Of a stretch of 64,000 bases of DNA, positions 16,730-25,136 are shown piece by piece. The position numbers and the translations under genes were made by a program. The stretch lies in the NCBI RefSeq assembly GCF_027947535.2, contig NZ_JAAGKO020000001.1, positions 337,790 through 401,789 of the forward strand. Reading direction: 5' to 3'. The number at the start of each line of letters is the position of its first letter. Within the stretch, counting starts at the first letter, position 1. Under the pieces are notes generated by a model. It saw nothing but the letters and a program-made list of their open reading frames with translations, was not told the DNA's origin and did not search any database. The DNA comes from Streptantibioticus silvisoli (GTDB lineage: Bacteria > Actinomycetota > Actinomycetes > Streptomycetales > Streptomycetaceae).

Positions 16730-17579
16730 GGCTGACCTTTCGTGGACGGATGCCTGACGGCACCGCAGGCAAGGCCGAAGGAAGGTCCGTATGCGCGCTC
16801 TCACCGTGACCGGACTTCCCGGGTCCGACGCGTGGCTCGACGACCCCACGCCGAGATCCGTCCGATTCCGATGGGCATCGGCGAAGGAATGGGGCTGCAA
16901 GAAACAAGGAAGAGGGAAATGCGGCTGATATGTGGGGGCTGAACCGTCGGCGAACTCTTTAGCGGTATTCGCGGGAGCGCTTTTCGCGAGTGCGGGCGTA
17001 CCGGTGGGGAGAATTGCGGCCGTACGTTTCGCAAAGCTATCCGGACATCTGGCGGCGCGCAAGACCCGTGCATGATCCGGCCGCCGGACCCCGCCCGGCC
17101 GGAGCGGACCGCCCGATCCGCGGCAGGCGGTGTCCGGTTGCGGATGCGACCGGTCCGCAGGGACGTGGCGGCGGGCGGGGCCTCGTCCGGGCGTGTCCGA
17201 CGCAGGCGGACAGGGCGCGGGCGCACGGTATATGGCCAGCTCAGCGCGGTCCGCCGACCGCGGGTGGCCGCCGCCGGTGCGGCGGCCGACGCGGGGCGGT
17301 CCCGGGCGTTCCGGCGGCTGCGGCCTGTCCGGCGGGCGGCGCATACCTACCGCGGTGGCCCTCGCACGCACCGCCTGCGTACCGGCCGAACGCATGTTTC
17401 CAGCCGCACCAAGGGGAATTTCGGTCACTCGGCAGCAGGCTGGAATTTCCCGTCGATCTGCCGGGTACGCAATCCGGGGACCCCATGTACAGTCGTGCGG
17501 TGAAAGTCTGATCCGCCGGTGCGGAAACTCGCTCCGCCTAGTTCGATGTCGTCAGGGAACCCACGGCAAGGGAGCGGAG
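16730..17579. promoter_or_regulatory. Divergent intergenic region between the two arms of the cluster
   Basis: 850 bases separate the leftward transketolase operon from the rightward DUF4254/GT9 pair. No frame here has a family motif. The stretch 16890-17060 is noticeably less GC-rich than the rest, consistent with promoters in both directions. No obvious operator palindrome was seen, and no regulator gene lies beside it. The two transcription starts are not assigned. Confidence 0.5.
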
Positions 17580-18122
17580 ATGAACTTGGGTCGAACAGCG
17601 GATGAGGTGCCCTCCGCCGCAGCCATAATCGAAACCTTCGCTCTCCCCGGCCCGCGAAACACCGAGAAGCCGAATGAATCGGTGTTCATCGGCACGTCCC
17701 GCCGGTTGTGCGCCCACCACGGCCGCCAATGGGACGCCGAGGACGAGGCACGGGAACTCGCCGCGGAACCCGAGAAGCTGGCCGCCGTGAAACGCGAGAT
17801 CGACGCGATGAACATGCGGCGCAGCGGCCTGATCGACCTGCTCGACACCTGGGTGCACGACCACATCACCCAGGAGCACGCGGCCCCGCTGCACACCGAG
17901 ACGCTCGGCAGCATCGTCGACCGGCTGTGCATCGCCTGGATCCGCTCGCAGAAGCTGAGCGCCAAGGCCCGCGGCGACGACGATCCGGTACTCGCCGGCA
18001 AGGGCGCGCTGGCGGCGCGTCAGCTGACGGAACTCGGCCACGCCTACGACGTCCTGGTCGCCGAGGTCACCTCCGGCCGGCGCCGGGTCCCCGACTGGCG
18101 CGCGCTGAAGTCCTACGGGTAG
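17580..18122 (+). CDS. DUF4254-containing protein
   Basis: 180 residues. A helical protein with charged repeats, including HHGRQWDAEDEARELA near residue 50, NMRRSGLIDLLDTWVHDHI near 85 and ETLGSIVDRLCIAWIRSQKL near 115. This matches the DUF4254 pattern (W-EDxAR followed by N-xxRxxxIexiD). The biochemical role of the family is not known to me; its genes often lie beside glycosyltransferases, as here. RBS GGAGCGGAG precedes ATG 17580. It leads a two-gene rightward unit with the GT9-like gene 64 bases downstream, suggesting a joint role in glycosylation of the product. Confidence 0.7.
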   Translation: MNLGRTADEVPSAAAIIETFALPGPRNTEKPNESVFIGTSRRLCAHHGRQWDAEDEARELAAEPEKLAAVKREIDAMNMRRSGLIDLLDTWVHDHITQEHAAPLHTETLGSIVDRLCIAWIRSQKLSAKARGDDDPVLAGKGALAARQLTELGHAYDVLVAEVTSGRRRVPDWRALKSYG

Positions 18123-18186
18123 GAAAGGACCGCCCGGGCCCGGCACCCACGGGACCGGCGGGCGAGCGCACGAAGGAGCGACGGAC

Positions 18187-19404
18187 GTGTGGAGCATTGA
18201 CGGTGTGAAGTTCCAGCCCGGCGGCCGGCTGGTCGTCCCGCGGCGGGCGGCCCCGCTGGGGGTGCGTCTGCCCTACCGCCGCGCCAAGGGGGAGGCGCCC
18301 GACGGCCCGACCCGGCTGCTGGACGCCGTGGCCGCGAACGGCTGGTCCGTGCGGTTCGTCGCCGACCCGGGCGGCGGCTTCAGCGCGGGGACGTCCGCGG
18401 TCCCGTTCGGCGACCTGCTGCTGGAACTGACCGTCGCCCGCGCCCTTCTCGACGCGTCGGCCGTCACCGGGGCCGCGCCCGCCGAGGTGGTCTACCGCGG
18501 CCCGCGCCACCGCCTGATGGAACGGTGCGACCTTCCCTTCGCCGCCTGCGAGGACGGCCCGCAGCACACCGTGTCCACCCCGGCGGCGGCCGTGTCCGCC
18601 ACGGTCCCGCCCACCGGGCCCCCGTCCTGGGCCGGCGCCGGCCAGGACCCGTCGCCCGGGGCCCCGCGGACCCACGTCCCGCCGTGGCTCGACCCGGTCG
18701 ACGACGAGGTCGAGGTCCACTCCGCCCTCCCCATGCGGTACTACCTGGAGGTCGAACAGCGCCTGGGCGTGCGCCTGCCGCTGGACGGCGCCCCCGCCCC
18801 GCGCTTCCGGTCGCGCACCGCGAACACCGACCCGCGGCACGTCGTGCTGGTCTCCACCTCCAGCGCCTACGGCAGCAGGCAGGACTACGGCGTCGACGGC
18901 CTGCTCGACGTCGCCCGCTCCCTGACCGAACTCGCCCCCGGCGCCTGGCGGTTCACCCTGCTCACCAACGATCCGGCCCGGCAGGCCGCCGGAGCGCGGC
19001 TGGACTGCCCCCTCGACGTCGTCGTACGGCCCGACGCGACGGACTGCGTCGACCTGTTCGGCAGCTGCGCGCTCGTCGTGGGCAACGACACCGGGCTGAC
19101 CCACCTGGCGGCCCTGACCGCCCGCCCCGACGGCACCGGCCCGCAGGTCGTCGCGCTGCACGGGCGCTTCAGCCACCTCAAGTGGGTGACCGGCTCCACC
19201 CGCCACCACTCGGTGGCCACCCCGCTGTCGCAGATGATGGCCTTCGCCGACGTCGGGCTCTACATCAACTCCTACGGCCTGCCCATCGACGACACCGTAT
19301 GGGGCACCGGCGACGTCACGGCGATCGCACCGTCCCTCATCGCGCGGTACGCCTACGGGTGTTTGACGGGGGAGGTGCCGCACGCCGATGAGCCGCAGGC
19401 CTGA
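18187..19404 (+). CDS. GT9-like (heptosyltransferase-type) glycosyltransferase
   Basis: 405 residues from GTG 18187, preceded by AAGGAG. The C-terminal half carries VVGNDTGLTHLAALTA, the sugar-nucleotide site motif of family GT9, and HVVLVSTSSAYGSRQDYGVDGLLDVARSL as the start of the second Rossmann domain. A Pro-rich low-complexity insert (about residues 125-175) separates the domains. GT9 enzymes transfer heptose or related sugars; in this setting the acceptor is probably the cluster product. It pairs with the DUF4254 gene. A short run of non-coding sequence separates it from the IS element that marks the edge of the cluster. Confidence 0.75.
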   Translation: MWSIDGVKFQPGGRLVVPRRAAPLGVRLPYRRAKGEAPDGPTRLLDAVAANGWSVRFVADPGGGFSAGTSAVPFGDLLLELTVARALLDASAVTGAAPAEVVYRGPRHRLMERCDLPFAACEDGPQHTVSTPAAAVSATVPPTGPPSWAGAGQDPSPGAPRTHVPPWLDPVDDEVEVHSALPMRYYLEVEQRLGVRLPLDGAPAPRFRSRTANTDPRHVVLVSTSSAYGSRQDYGVDGLLDVARSLTELAPGAWRFTLLTNDPARQAAGARLDCPLDVVVRPDATDCVDLFGSCALVVGNDTGLTHLAALTARPDGTGPQVVALHGRFSHLKWVTGSTRHHSVATPLSQMMAFADVGLYINSYGLPIDDTVWGTGDVTAIAPSLIARYAYGCLTGEVPHADEPQA

Positions 19405-19677
19405 CGGGGACGGTGCCGTCCGCCGACATACCGGCGGCTGACGGCCGCGCACCGCGCGGGGTTCGTGGCCGTCGGCTTCGTGCGGGTCGGGAAGGGCGTG
19501 CGTTCCCCCCTGGCGGTTGGTGCGGACGGTGAGGGGACGACCCCCGTGGTGTTCCGGCCCCCGGAGCGGACATCACAGCGCTTCGGGGGCCGTGTCGAGA
19601 CCCGCGGCCCACTCCGGGGCCGGGGAGTTGTGATGGGGCTGAACGCCGGTGTGAGGGCCTAGGTGCTGTCCGGCGGA

Positions 19678-20585
19678 TCATGGTCGGAGCCATAAGCGGA
19701 TGGCGGCTGTGGTGACGGTGCCGTGGAAGAGGTAGGCGCGTTTGTCGTAGCGGGTGGCGACGGCCCGGAAGTTCTTGAGCCGGTTGATCGTGCGTTCGAC
19801 CTCGTTGCGGCGCCGGTAGATCTCCTTGGTGAAGCCGGTGGGTCGGCCGCCGTGGCTGCCGCGGCGTTTGCGGTGGGCCCGCTGGTCCTTCGGTTCGGGG
19901 ATGGTGTGCTTGATATGCCGTCTTCGCAGGTAGCGGCGGTTGCGGCGGGAGCTGTATGCCTTGTCGCCGCCCACGTGGTCCGGGCGTGTGCGCGGCCTGC
20001 CGCCGAGCGGCCGGGCTACCCGGATGCGGTTCAGGACCTCGACCAGCTGGGGTGCGTCGCCCCACTGGCCGGGGGTGAGCAGGAAGGCCATCGGGCGGCA
20101 GCCGCCCTCGCCGGCGAGGTGGATCTTGCAGGTCAGACCGCCCCGGGACCGTCCGAGTCCCTCGTCGGCGCGATGGTGCCGGGGCGTCGACCTTTTTTCG
20201 GGACGCGGGGTGCTTTCCTGCGTGCGCCGGCCGCGTGCTGGTGGGCCCGGCAGGACGTCGAATCGACGCTCACCATCGACCAGTCGATGCGGCCGGCCAG
20301 GTCGGCGTCCGCCTGGACCGCCTGAAGGATCCGGTCCCAGGTGCCGTCCGCCGACCAGCGCCGGTGCCGCTCATAGACCGTCTTCCAGGACCCGTACCGC
20401 TCCGGCAAGTCCCGCCACGGAACCCCGGTCCGCACCCGGAACAAGATCCCGTCGATCACCCGCCGGTGGTCACTCCAGCGGCCACCGCGCAGCCCGACTA
20501 CCGGCAGATGCGGCTCCAGCCGGGCCCACTCCGCGTTTGTCAGATCACCCCGTCCCATGGCCAGCACAACGAACCGATCATGCAA
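19678..20585 (-). CDS. IS5-family transposase (two frames, programmed -1 frameshift)
   Basis: The first frame runs 20585 to 20133 (150 codons) and carries the N-terminal DUF4096-like domain (LTNAEWARLEPHLP, RTGVPWRDLPERYGSWKTVY) and the first catalytic Asp (VSVDST). The second frame ends at 19678 and carries LTCKIHLAGEGG, GDKAYSSRRNRRYL and RRNEVERTINRLKNFRAVATRYDK, the DDE domain's last Asp and Glu. A -1 shift at AAAAAAG (20198-20192) joins them into one protein of about 302 residues, as is usual in this group. The stop of the second frame lies 16 bases inside the left end of the element. Confidence 0.9.
20192..20198 (-). other. Slippery heptamer A AAA AAG for -1 frameshifting
   Basis: On the coding (minus) strand the codons read CCG AAA AAA GGT. 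Slipping one base back changes GGT CGA to AGG TCG and enters the frame RSTPRHHRADEGLGRSRGG, which is exactly the continuation expected for IS5-type transposases. The zero frame instead stops 21 codons further on. Confidence 0.88.
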
Positions 20586-20611
20586 TGGTCACAAGATCCA
20601 CCGGACAGTGC

Positions 20612-21241
20612 CTAGACCTCGTGGGTGAGTCGCAGGCCGAGGTGCGTCTCCAGCTGCGCGATCGTGTCGCCCGGGTCTCTGGCGAGGACGGTCGCGATGC
20701 CGAGTTCCCGGGCCGGCGGAAGATTGCGGGCGGTGTCGTCCACGAAGACGCACGCCTCGCCGGGCAGATCCATCAGCCCGAGCATCGTCCGGTACAGCAC
20801 CGGGTCGGGCTTGCGGGCCCTGTAGTGCTCGGAGATCAGGACGGCGTCGTAGTGCGCGGCGAGGTCGTGGCCCAGGTAGGGGTCGCACGGCTCCAGGCCG
20901 ATGCTGTTGGAGAAGATCCCGACCTTGATCCCGGCCGCGCGGGCGACCTGGGCGGCGGCGATCAGCCTCGGTTCGAGATGGAGGTCCTCCAGCACCGTGC
21001 CGAGCAGGCCGGTGCCGTCGACGCCGAGCAGGGCGCCGGTGCGCTCGTTCCACTCGGTCTGAGTGATCGCCCCGCGCTCCAGGTCGGCCCAGAGGGCGGC
21101 GCCCTCGGGATTCTTCGCGATCACCGACAAGAAGGTGCCCTCGGGCAGGCCGGCCCGGCGGTCGAAGGCGGCCGCGCAGGCGGGCACGCTGGTGGTCAGC
21201 ACCCCGCCGAAGTCGAGGATGAGTCCCGTGCGGTGGTTCAT
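20612..21241 (-). CDS. HAD-superfamily hydrolase
   Basis: 209 residues. HAD motifs I (LILDFGGVLT), II (GIFSNSIG), and III/IV (KPDPVLYRTMLGLMDLPGEACVFVDDTARN) are all present; the second Asp of DxD motif I is replaced by Gly, as in the FG-GV group of HADs that includes many haloacid dehalogenase-like and epoxide hydrolase N-domain-like proteins. It is probably a small-molecule phosphatase or dehalogenase; substrate unknown. The stop codon TAG is shared with the TA flank of the IS element, so the insertion replaced the natural 3' flank without shortening the protein as far as can be told. Confidence 0.85.
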   Translation of the reverse strand: MNHRTGLILDFGGVLTTSVPACAAAFDRRAGLPEGTFLSVIAKNPEGAALWADLERGAITQTEWNERTGALLGVDGTGLLGTVLEDLHLEPRLIAAAQVARAAGIKVGIFSNSIGLEPCDPYLGHDLAAHYDAVLISEHYRARKPDPVLYRTMLGLMDLPGEACVFVDDTARNLPPARELGIATVLARDPGDTIAQLETHLGLRLTHEV

Positions 21242-21480
21242 GCGGCGCTCCCAGCGGTCTTGAGGAAGGTCCCAGTGTCGATCATGTGCCCGCCCCGCGT
21301 TCGCACGGCCGCCGTGCGGTGCGGACGAAGGCGGAACCTGAACGGACCAGTTGCGAGGGCGGAGATCCCGCCGGCCCTGCGCCCGAAGCGAACGGCGCCG
21401 CCGGATCGCGGGTGCCTGGGTACGGTGAAGGTGACGAGGCCAGGAGTGCCGTGGCGGCGACAGGGCGGGAGTGCGGGCTG

Positions 21481-21906
21481 ATGGCGGAGGCGGAAGCGGC
21501 GGCAGCAGCGGGGCAGGGTGAGCCCGACCCCGACATCGCGGTGGTATTGCGGTCCTACGCGGCCTACGCGCGCGGTGACATCGACGAGGCGATCACCGCG
21601 CTCGACCCCCGGGTGGAGTGGATCGAACCCGACGAGTTCCCCGACGGCGGGCTCCGGGTCGGCCCGGAGGCGGTGGCCGCGTACCTGCGCGGATCGCGGG
21701 CCCGCTGGGCGCGGTTGCGCTCCGAACCGGTCGCCCACCGCAGGGGCGCCGACATCGTGGTCGTCCACCACGTGACCGGCACGATGACCGACGGCACCGA
21801 GCACCGGATGACGGTCGCCGACGTCTACACCCTCCACGACGGCCGGGTGATCCGCATGCAGGCCTACGCCGACCCCGCCCGGGTACCCGGCGAACCCGCG
21901 GGCTGA
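21481..21906 (+). CDS. SnoaL-like / NTF2-fold protein
   Basis: 141 residues. The pattern VVLRSYAAYARGDIDEAITALDPRVEWIEPDEFPDGG, then VGPEAVAAYLRG and VVHHVTGTMTDG ... VADVYTLHDGRVIRMQAYAD is the standard cone-shaped NTF2/SnoaL-like fold. Such proteins are small isomerases, cyclases or binding proteins; no catalytic residue can be assigned. The frame opens 65 codons earlier, but those codons are Arg/Gly-rich and lack similarity, so the ATG at 21481 is preferred. It diverges from the HAD gene with a short shared upstream region. Confidence 0.8.
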   Translation: MAEAEAAAAAGQGEPDPDIAVVLRSYAAYARGDIDEAITALDPRVEWIEPDEFPDGGLRVGPEAVAAYLRGSRARWARLRSEPVAHRRGADIVVVHHVTGTMTDGTEHRMTVADVYTLHDGRVIRMQAYADPARVPGEPAG

Positions 21907-22014
21907 GCCGCGACCGCCCGCCGTGACGCGGCGGTCCTCGCCTCGCCCGCCGAGTGCTCACGCCCCGCCGGCGAAGGCATCGGGCGGGACGCGGGCAGGC
22001 TCCAGAATGCGCGG

Positions 22015-22405
22015 TCAAGGCCGATGGCTCGGCCCACCGTCGTATCCCGCCCCGGGCGTGTGATGGGTGGAGTACCGGGCCAGGATGCCGCCGAGCTCGT
22101 CGTCCCGCATCGCCGGTGCGGTCATTGGGACCTCAGTGCACCGCGAGTTCGGACCGGTGTGCCGGGCCGACCCGACCATCTTCGGCGACGGGTTGACGCC
22201 GAGGCCGGACACCCCCAGCCCGGCCAGGTGCGCCGTCACGTGTCCGGGGCCGCACCCCCAGGTCCGCCACCGGCCCCAGACCGGCCGCCCCCACCAGTTC
22301 GGTGTACCCCGCCAGCATCGCGCGTGACAGCGGGTCCATCTCGGCTGGAGGCGGGACGCGTTCGACGTAATCGGCAGCGATCGTGTCGTACGACTCGCGG
22401 ACGGC
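22015..22405 (-). pseudogene. Frameshifted remnant of a SAM-dependent methyltransferase
   Basis: Two frames read together give the start of a small class I methyltransferase: VRESYDTIAADYVERVPPP, then AGYTELVGAAGLGPVADLG, then after a one-base shift CGPGHVTAHLAGLG and GLGVNPSPKMV. The shift lies in a run of five C at 22255-22259 (four would restore the SAM motif DLGCGPGH). There is no start codon at the 5' end, and the protein stops after about 110 residues, well before the usual 200-plus. It is therefore a decayed, 3'-truncated copy with no likely function, or it contains a sequencing error on top of a truncation. Confidence 0.8.
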
Positions 22406-22741
22406 GGTCAGAAGGCAGAGCTCAGCCGTGCGGGCGACCCCGGACCGGGCAACCGACGCACCGTGGCACGACCTTCAGCTGACGTGCGCGGCATCCGTCG
22501 CTGCCGACACCCGGCCGTCACACCACGCCGCTGATCGTTTGCGGTCACGCCAGTTGCAACGGGTTGCCGACAGCGGATCAGCGGCCCGAGCCGTCCGTGC
22601 GGACCTGTTCCGATCCTGCGCCAAGAGGCGTCGTCGGTGTGCCCCCCGCGACCCGCCGGACTGCGCACCCGGATCGGCGGGGTCGCCAAGGCGCGGTTGC
22701 GGGCGCGTGTCCGGGCCGCGCCCACCGGGCGTTCAGACGGG
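22406..22741. other. Intergenic region, no gene seen
   Basis: About 335 bases between the methyltransferase remnant and the SDR gene. Short frames on both strands show no family motif. The region is probably decayed sequence in keeping with the neighbouring pseudogene. Confidence 0.4.
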
Positions 22742-22768
22742 GCCGACGCAGCCGACGCAGCCGACGCG
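22742..22768. repeat. 9-bp tandem repeat (GCCGACGCA-like, 3 copies)
   Basis: Three consecutive copies of GCCGACGCA, the last ending GCCGACGCG, directly abut the stop codon of the SDR gene. It is a short low-complexity repeat of the kind seen at many places in high-GC DNA; no function is proposed. Confidence 0.7.
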
Positions 22769-22769
22769 A

Positions 22770-23486
22770 CTACGCGCCGATCCCCATGCCTCCGCTGACG
22801 ATGAGGTTGTCGCCGGTGATGTAGCCGGCGGCGTCGGAGGCGAGGAAGGCGACGGCTTCGGCGACGTCGGCGGGGAGTCCGACGCGGCCGAGAGGGATAC
22901 CTGCACTCCAGGACTGCACGGTTTCGCGCGCGATGCCCAGGCCGCTGTAGACGGGGGTGTCGATCGCACCGGGGCTGACGGCGTTGACCCGGATGCGGCG
23001 GGGCGCCAGTTCCAGGGCGGCGCTCCGCATCAGCGGGAGGAGGGAGCCCTTGGCGGCGACCATGGCGGGGGCCGCTGTGCCGGTGCCGGCGCCGATGGTG
23101 AAGATGACGGACGCGCCGTCGTTGAGGAGGGGGAGCGCCTTTTGCAGGGTGAAGAAGTTGCCCTTGACGTTGATGTCGAACAGCGCGTCGAAGTCCGCCT
23201 CTTCTGTGTCGGCCAGTGGCTTGGGCCGTGAGACGCCGGCGTTGAGGAAGAGCACGTCGAGGGTGCCGAAACGTTCGCGTACCTGGTCCATGGCGTGGTC
23301 GATCCCGGTCAGGGAACGGGCGTCGGCCCGCACCGCGTGGATTCCCGCGGGGAGGTCGTTGTGTGCCTCGGCTACGCTCGCGCGTCCGGTGACCATCACG
23401 CGGTATCCGCGCTCGAAGAGCAGTTCGGCGGTCGCCCTGCCGATGCCGCTGGTTCCGCCGGTGATCAGGGCTGCGGGTGCGGGCAT
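22770..23486 (-). CDS. Short-chain dehydrogenase/reductase (SDR)
   Basis: 238 residues. Cofactor motif TGGTSGIG at residues 9-16, LNAG near 80, a Ser in SVIFTIGAG, and a C-terminal end with FLASDAAGYITGDNLIVSGG. The usual YxxxK is read as AMVAAKGS, so the catalytic Tyr appears replaced by Met while Lys is kept; this is unusual and activity may be altered. ATG 23486 is preceded by AAGGAG eight bases upstream. It diverges from the LysR gene, the classic arrangement in which the regulator controls the SDR. Confidence 0.85.
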   Translation of the reverse strand: MPAPAALITGGTSGIGRATAELLFERGYRVMVTGRASVAEAHNDLPAGIHAVRADARSLTGIDHAMDQVRERFGTLDVLFLNAGVSRPKPLADTEEADFDALFDINVKGNFFTLQKALPLLNDGASVIFTIGAGTGTAAPAMVAAKGSLLPLMRSAALELAPRRIRVNAVSPGAIDTPVYSGLGIARETVQSWSAGIPLGRVGLPADVAEAVAFLASDAAGYITGDNLIVSGGMGIGA

Positions 23487-23503
23487 GGTGTTTCTCCTTG
23501 CGT

Positions 23504-23530
23504 GCGTATGCGTATGCGTATGCGTATGCG
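23504..23530. repeat. Hexanucleotide repeat GCGTAT, 4.5 copies
   Basis: Perfect tandem array of GCGTAT just upstream of the RBS of the SDR gene, in the untranslated leader or promoter. Simple 6-mer arrays like this can change in copy number by slippage and might alter SDR expression; that is an inference. Confidence 0.9.
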
Positions 23531-23638
23531 GCGCGGGTGACGGCGTGTGGCGTACCGCGTGACGCACCGGCGAGCTGAGGCCCTCAGGACCATGAGCACG
23601 CTAGGAGCCGGTGGTGGACCGCGTCCAAGGCCCATGCC

Positions 23639-23652
23639 GTATATCGATATAC
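23639..23652. promoter_or_regulatory. Palindromic operator GTATATCGATATAC between SDR and LysR genes
   Basis: A perfect 14-bp palindrome, strikingly AT-rich for this genome, lies between the divergent SDR and LysR genes. It contains a T-N11-A arrangement expected of a LysR-type binding site. It is the probable site for autoregulation and for control of the SDR gene. Confidence 0.7.
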
Positions 23653-23725
23653 AGAACAGGCATCGCCCCAGCTCATGACCGCTCACGGTGGACCGGCGCC
23701 GAATGAACAGGGTTACGCTTTCGGA

Positions 23726-24640
23726 GTGACCGAACCGATTTCTGCCGCGGACCTCGACCTTCGGCTGCTGCGGTACTTCGTCGGCCTCGCCGAGCATCGG
23801 ACCTTCGCGCGGGCCGCCGACGCCCTGAAGATCACTCAGCCCTCCTTGAGCCGACAGATCCTGCGCCTGGAGCAGCAGGTGGGAGCCCGCCTGCTGGACC
23901 GCACTCCGCACGGCAGCCGACTCACCCCGGCGGGCGAGGTCCTCCTGCCCCGCGCCAAGGCACTGCTGCGCACCGCCGCCCGGACGATCGCCCTCACCCG
24001 GGCCGCCGCCGAGCCCGTACGCGTCACGGTCGGCTACACCACCGGCATCATCGTCACTCCCGCGGTGCGAGAACTGCGCCGCCGGCATCCGGACGCCGAG
24101 GTCGACACCGTGCACCTGGGGTGGAGCGATGTGCGCCCCGCACTGCTGGACCGCCGCGTGGACGCCGTGGTCACCCGGCTGCCGCTGCACACCGCACGCC
24201 TGAACGTGACCGTCCTGTACGAGGAGCCACGCGTCCTGGTGGTCTCCAGCGACCACCGGCTGGCCGGCAAGGACTGCGTCGGCCTCGCCGACTTCGCCGA
24301 TGAGCCCCTGATCCGTGCGAGCGACCCGGCCCGTGACGCCTTCTGGCGCATCGACCCCCGTCCCGACGGAAGCCGCGCCCCCGACGGTCCCCTCGTGGAG
24401 GACCTGGAGGACAAACTCGAACTCATCGCCTCCGGACGGGCCGTGGCCATCGTCCCGGCCCTGGACGGCAGGAGCCGCCCCTACCTCAACGCCGTCCCGC
24501 TGCGTGACGTCGAACCCAGTCACGTGGTGCTGGCCGTGCGGGCGGACGACCGCAGCCGGCTCGTCGCCGCTTTCCGCACGCTCGCCCAGTCCTTCCTGAC
24601 GGGCCCCGTCCCCGCCGGCCCGGCGGACGGGGCGCCCTGA
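23726..24640 (+). CDS. LysR-family transcriptional regulator
   Basis: About 304 residues. The N-terminal winged helix-turn-helix reads LDLRLLRYFVGLAEHRTFARAADALKITQPSLSRQI, with EQQVGARLLDRTPHGSRLTPAGE completing the domain. The effector domain follows (VTVGYTTGIIVTPAVRELRRRHP and RVLVVSSDHRLAG). The GTG at 23726 gives the conventional short N-terminus; an ATG at 23675 would add 17 residues without similarity. It reads away from the SDR gene and very probably regulates it through the palindrome at 23639-23652. Inducer unknown. Confidence 0.9.
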   Translation: MTEPISAADLDLRLLRYFVGLAEHRTFARAADALKITQPSLSRQILRLEQQVGARLLDRTPHGSRLTPAGEVLLPRAKALLRTAARTIALTRAAAEPVRVTVGYTTGIIVTPAVRELRRRHPDAEVDTVHLGWSDVRPALLDRRVDAVVTRLPLHTARLNVTVLYEEPRVLVVSSDHRLAGKDCVGLADFADEPLIRASDPARDAFWRIDPRPDGSRAPDGPLVEDLEDKLELIASGRAVAIVPALDGRSRPYLNAVPLRDVEPSHVVLAVRADDRSRLVAAFRTLAQSFLTGPVPAGPADGAP

Positions 24641-24677
24641 CCCGGTTCCGACCGGAGGGCACGGGCGCGTACCTGGC

Positions 24678-24703
24678 CCGGGGCCGGGCGGAAGCGGCCC
24701 CGG
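24678..24703 (+). terminator. Hairpin after the LysR gene
   Basis: Perfect 9-bp stem CCGGGGCCG / CGGCCCCGG with an 8-base loop, 37 bases past the LysR stop. There is no T-tract, which is common for Streptomyces terminators. It lies between convergent genes and may serve both. The remaining sequence up to 25136 holds no gene that I recognise, only short CGACGC-type repeats near 25083-25112. Confidence 0.6.
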
Positions 24704-25136
24704 TGCGAAGTGGCGGGGGCCTTCGGGCCGCGCCCTGCGGGTCCTGGCCCGTCGGATGCCACGGATCGGGAAGGTCACACCTCCGGCAGTCCCTTCTCCC
24801 GCCCGGAGCCCGCCGGCGTCGTCAAGCAGCGGATGCGGCCGCATCCCGTGTGGGGTGCGCGAGCCGGGGCGGGCGGTGATCAGCAGGTCTCGGTGGCCAC
24901 GCCGGGAGAGGCTCTTGCGCCCGTCGCGTCCGCCGTCGTCGCGGCGGGGCGGTGGCTCGGGCGGGAACGGCGGCCGGGTTGGCGGCAGGTCGCGCGGCGA
25001 TCGGGATCCGGCGGCGGGAGCGGCCCCGGGCCCGGACGATGGGGGGACGGGCGCGGTTGCCCCGCCTCGGCGCCCCACGTTCCGCCGACGCCGAGGCCGA
25101 CGCCGACGCCGACGCGGATCGCGATGCGGTGGTCGC

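Larger units (their letters stand above)
19662..20612 (-). mobile_element. IS5-family (IS427-like) insertion sequence, 951 bp
   Basis: The ends are imperfect inverted repeats: the left end reads GGTGCTGTCCGGCGGATC and the right end, on the other strand, GGCACTGTCCGGTGGATC. Both are flanked by TA (19660-19661 and 20613-20614), the likely target duplication. One transposase is encoded on the minus strand in two overlapping frames joined by a frameshift site. Length, ends, gene layout and protein motifs match the IS427 group of the IS5 family. Both ends and the frameshift site are intact, so the element could still be active. It sits precisely at the end of the HAD hydrolase gene. Confidence 0.92.

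Noticed and set aside
16730..17428. 230-codon N-terminal extension of the transketolase N-subunit
   Set aside because: Arg/Pro-rich with no similarity to the family; the TTG at 16729 with an AAAGG RBS gives normal length.
21286..21480. Longer N-terminus for the SnoaL-like protein
   Set aside because: The extra 65 codons lack fold similarity and overlap the promoter region shared with the divergent HAD gene.
23504..23530. Possible CRISPR-like array
   Set aside because: Hexamer units without spacers; no cas gene nearby. The same applies to the repeats at 32759-32790 and 48131-48226.
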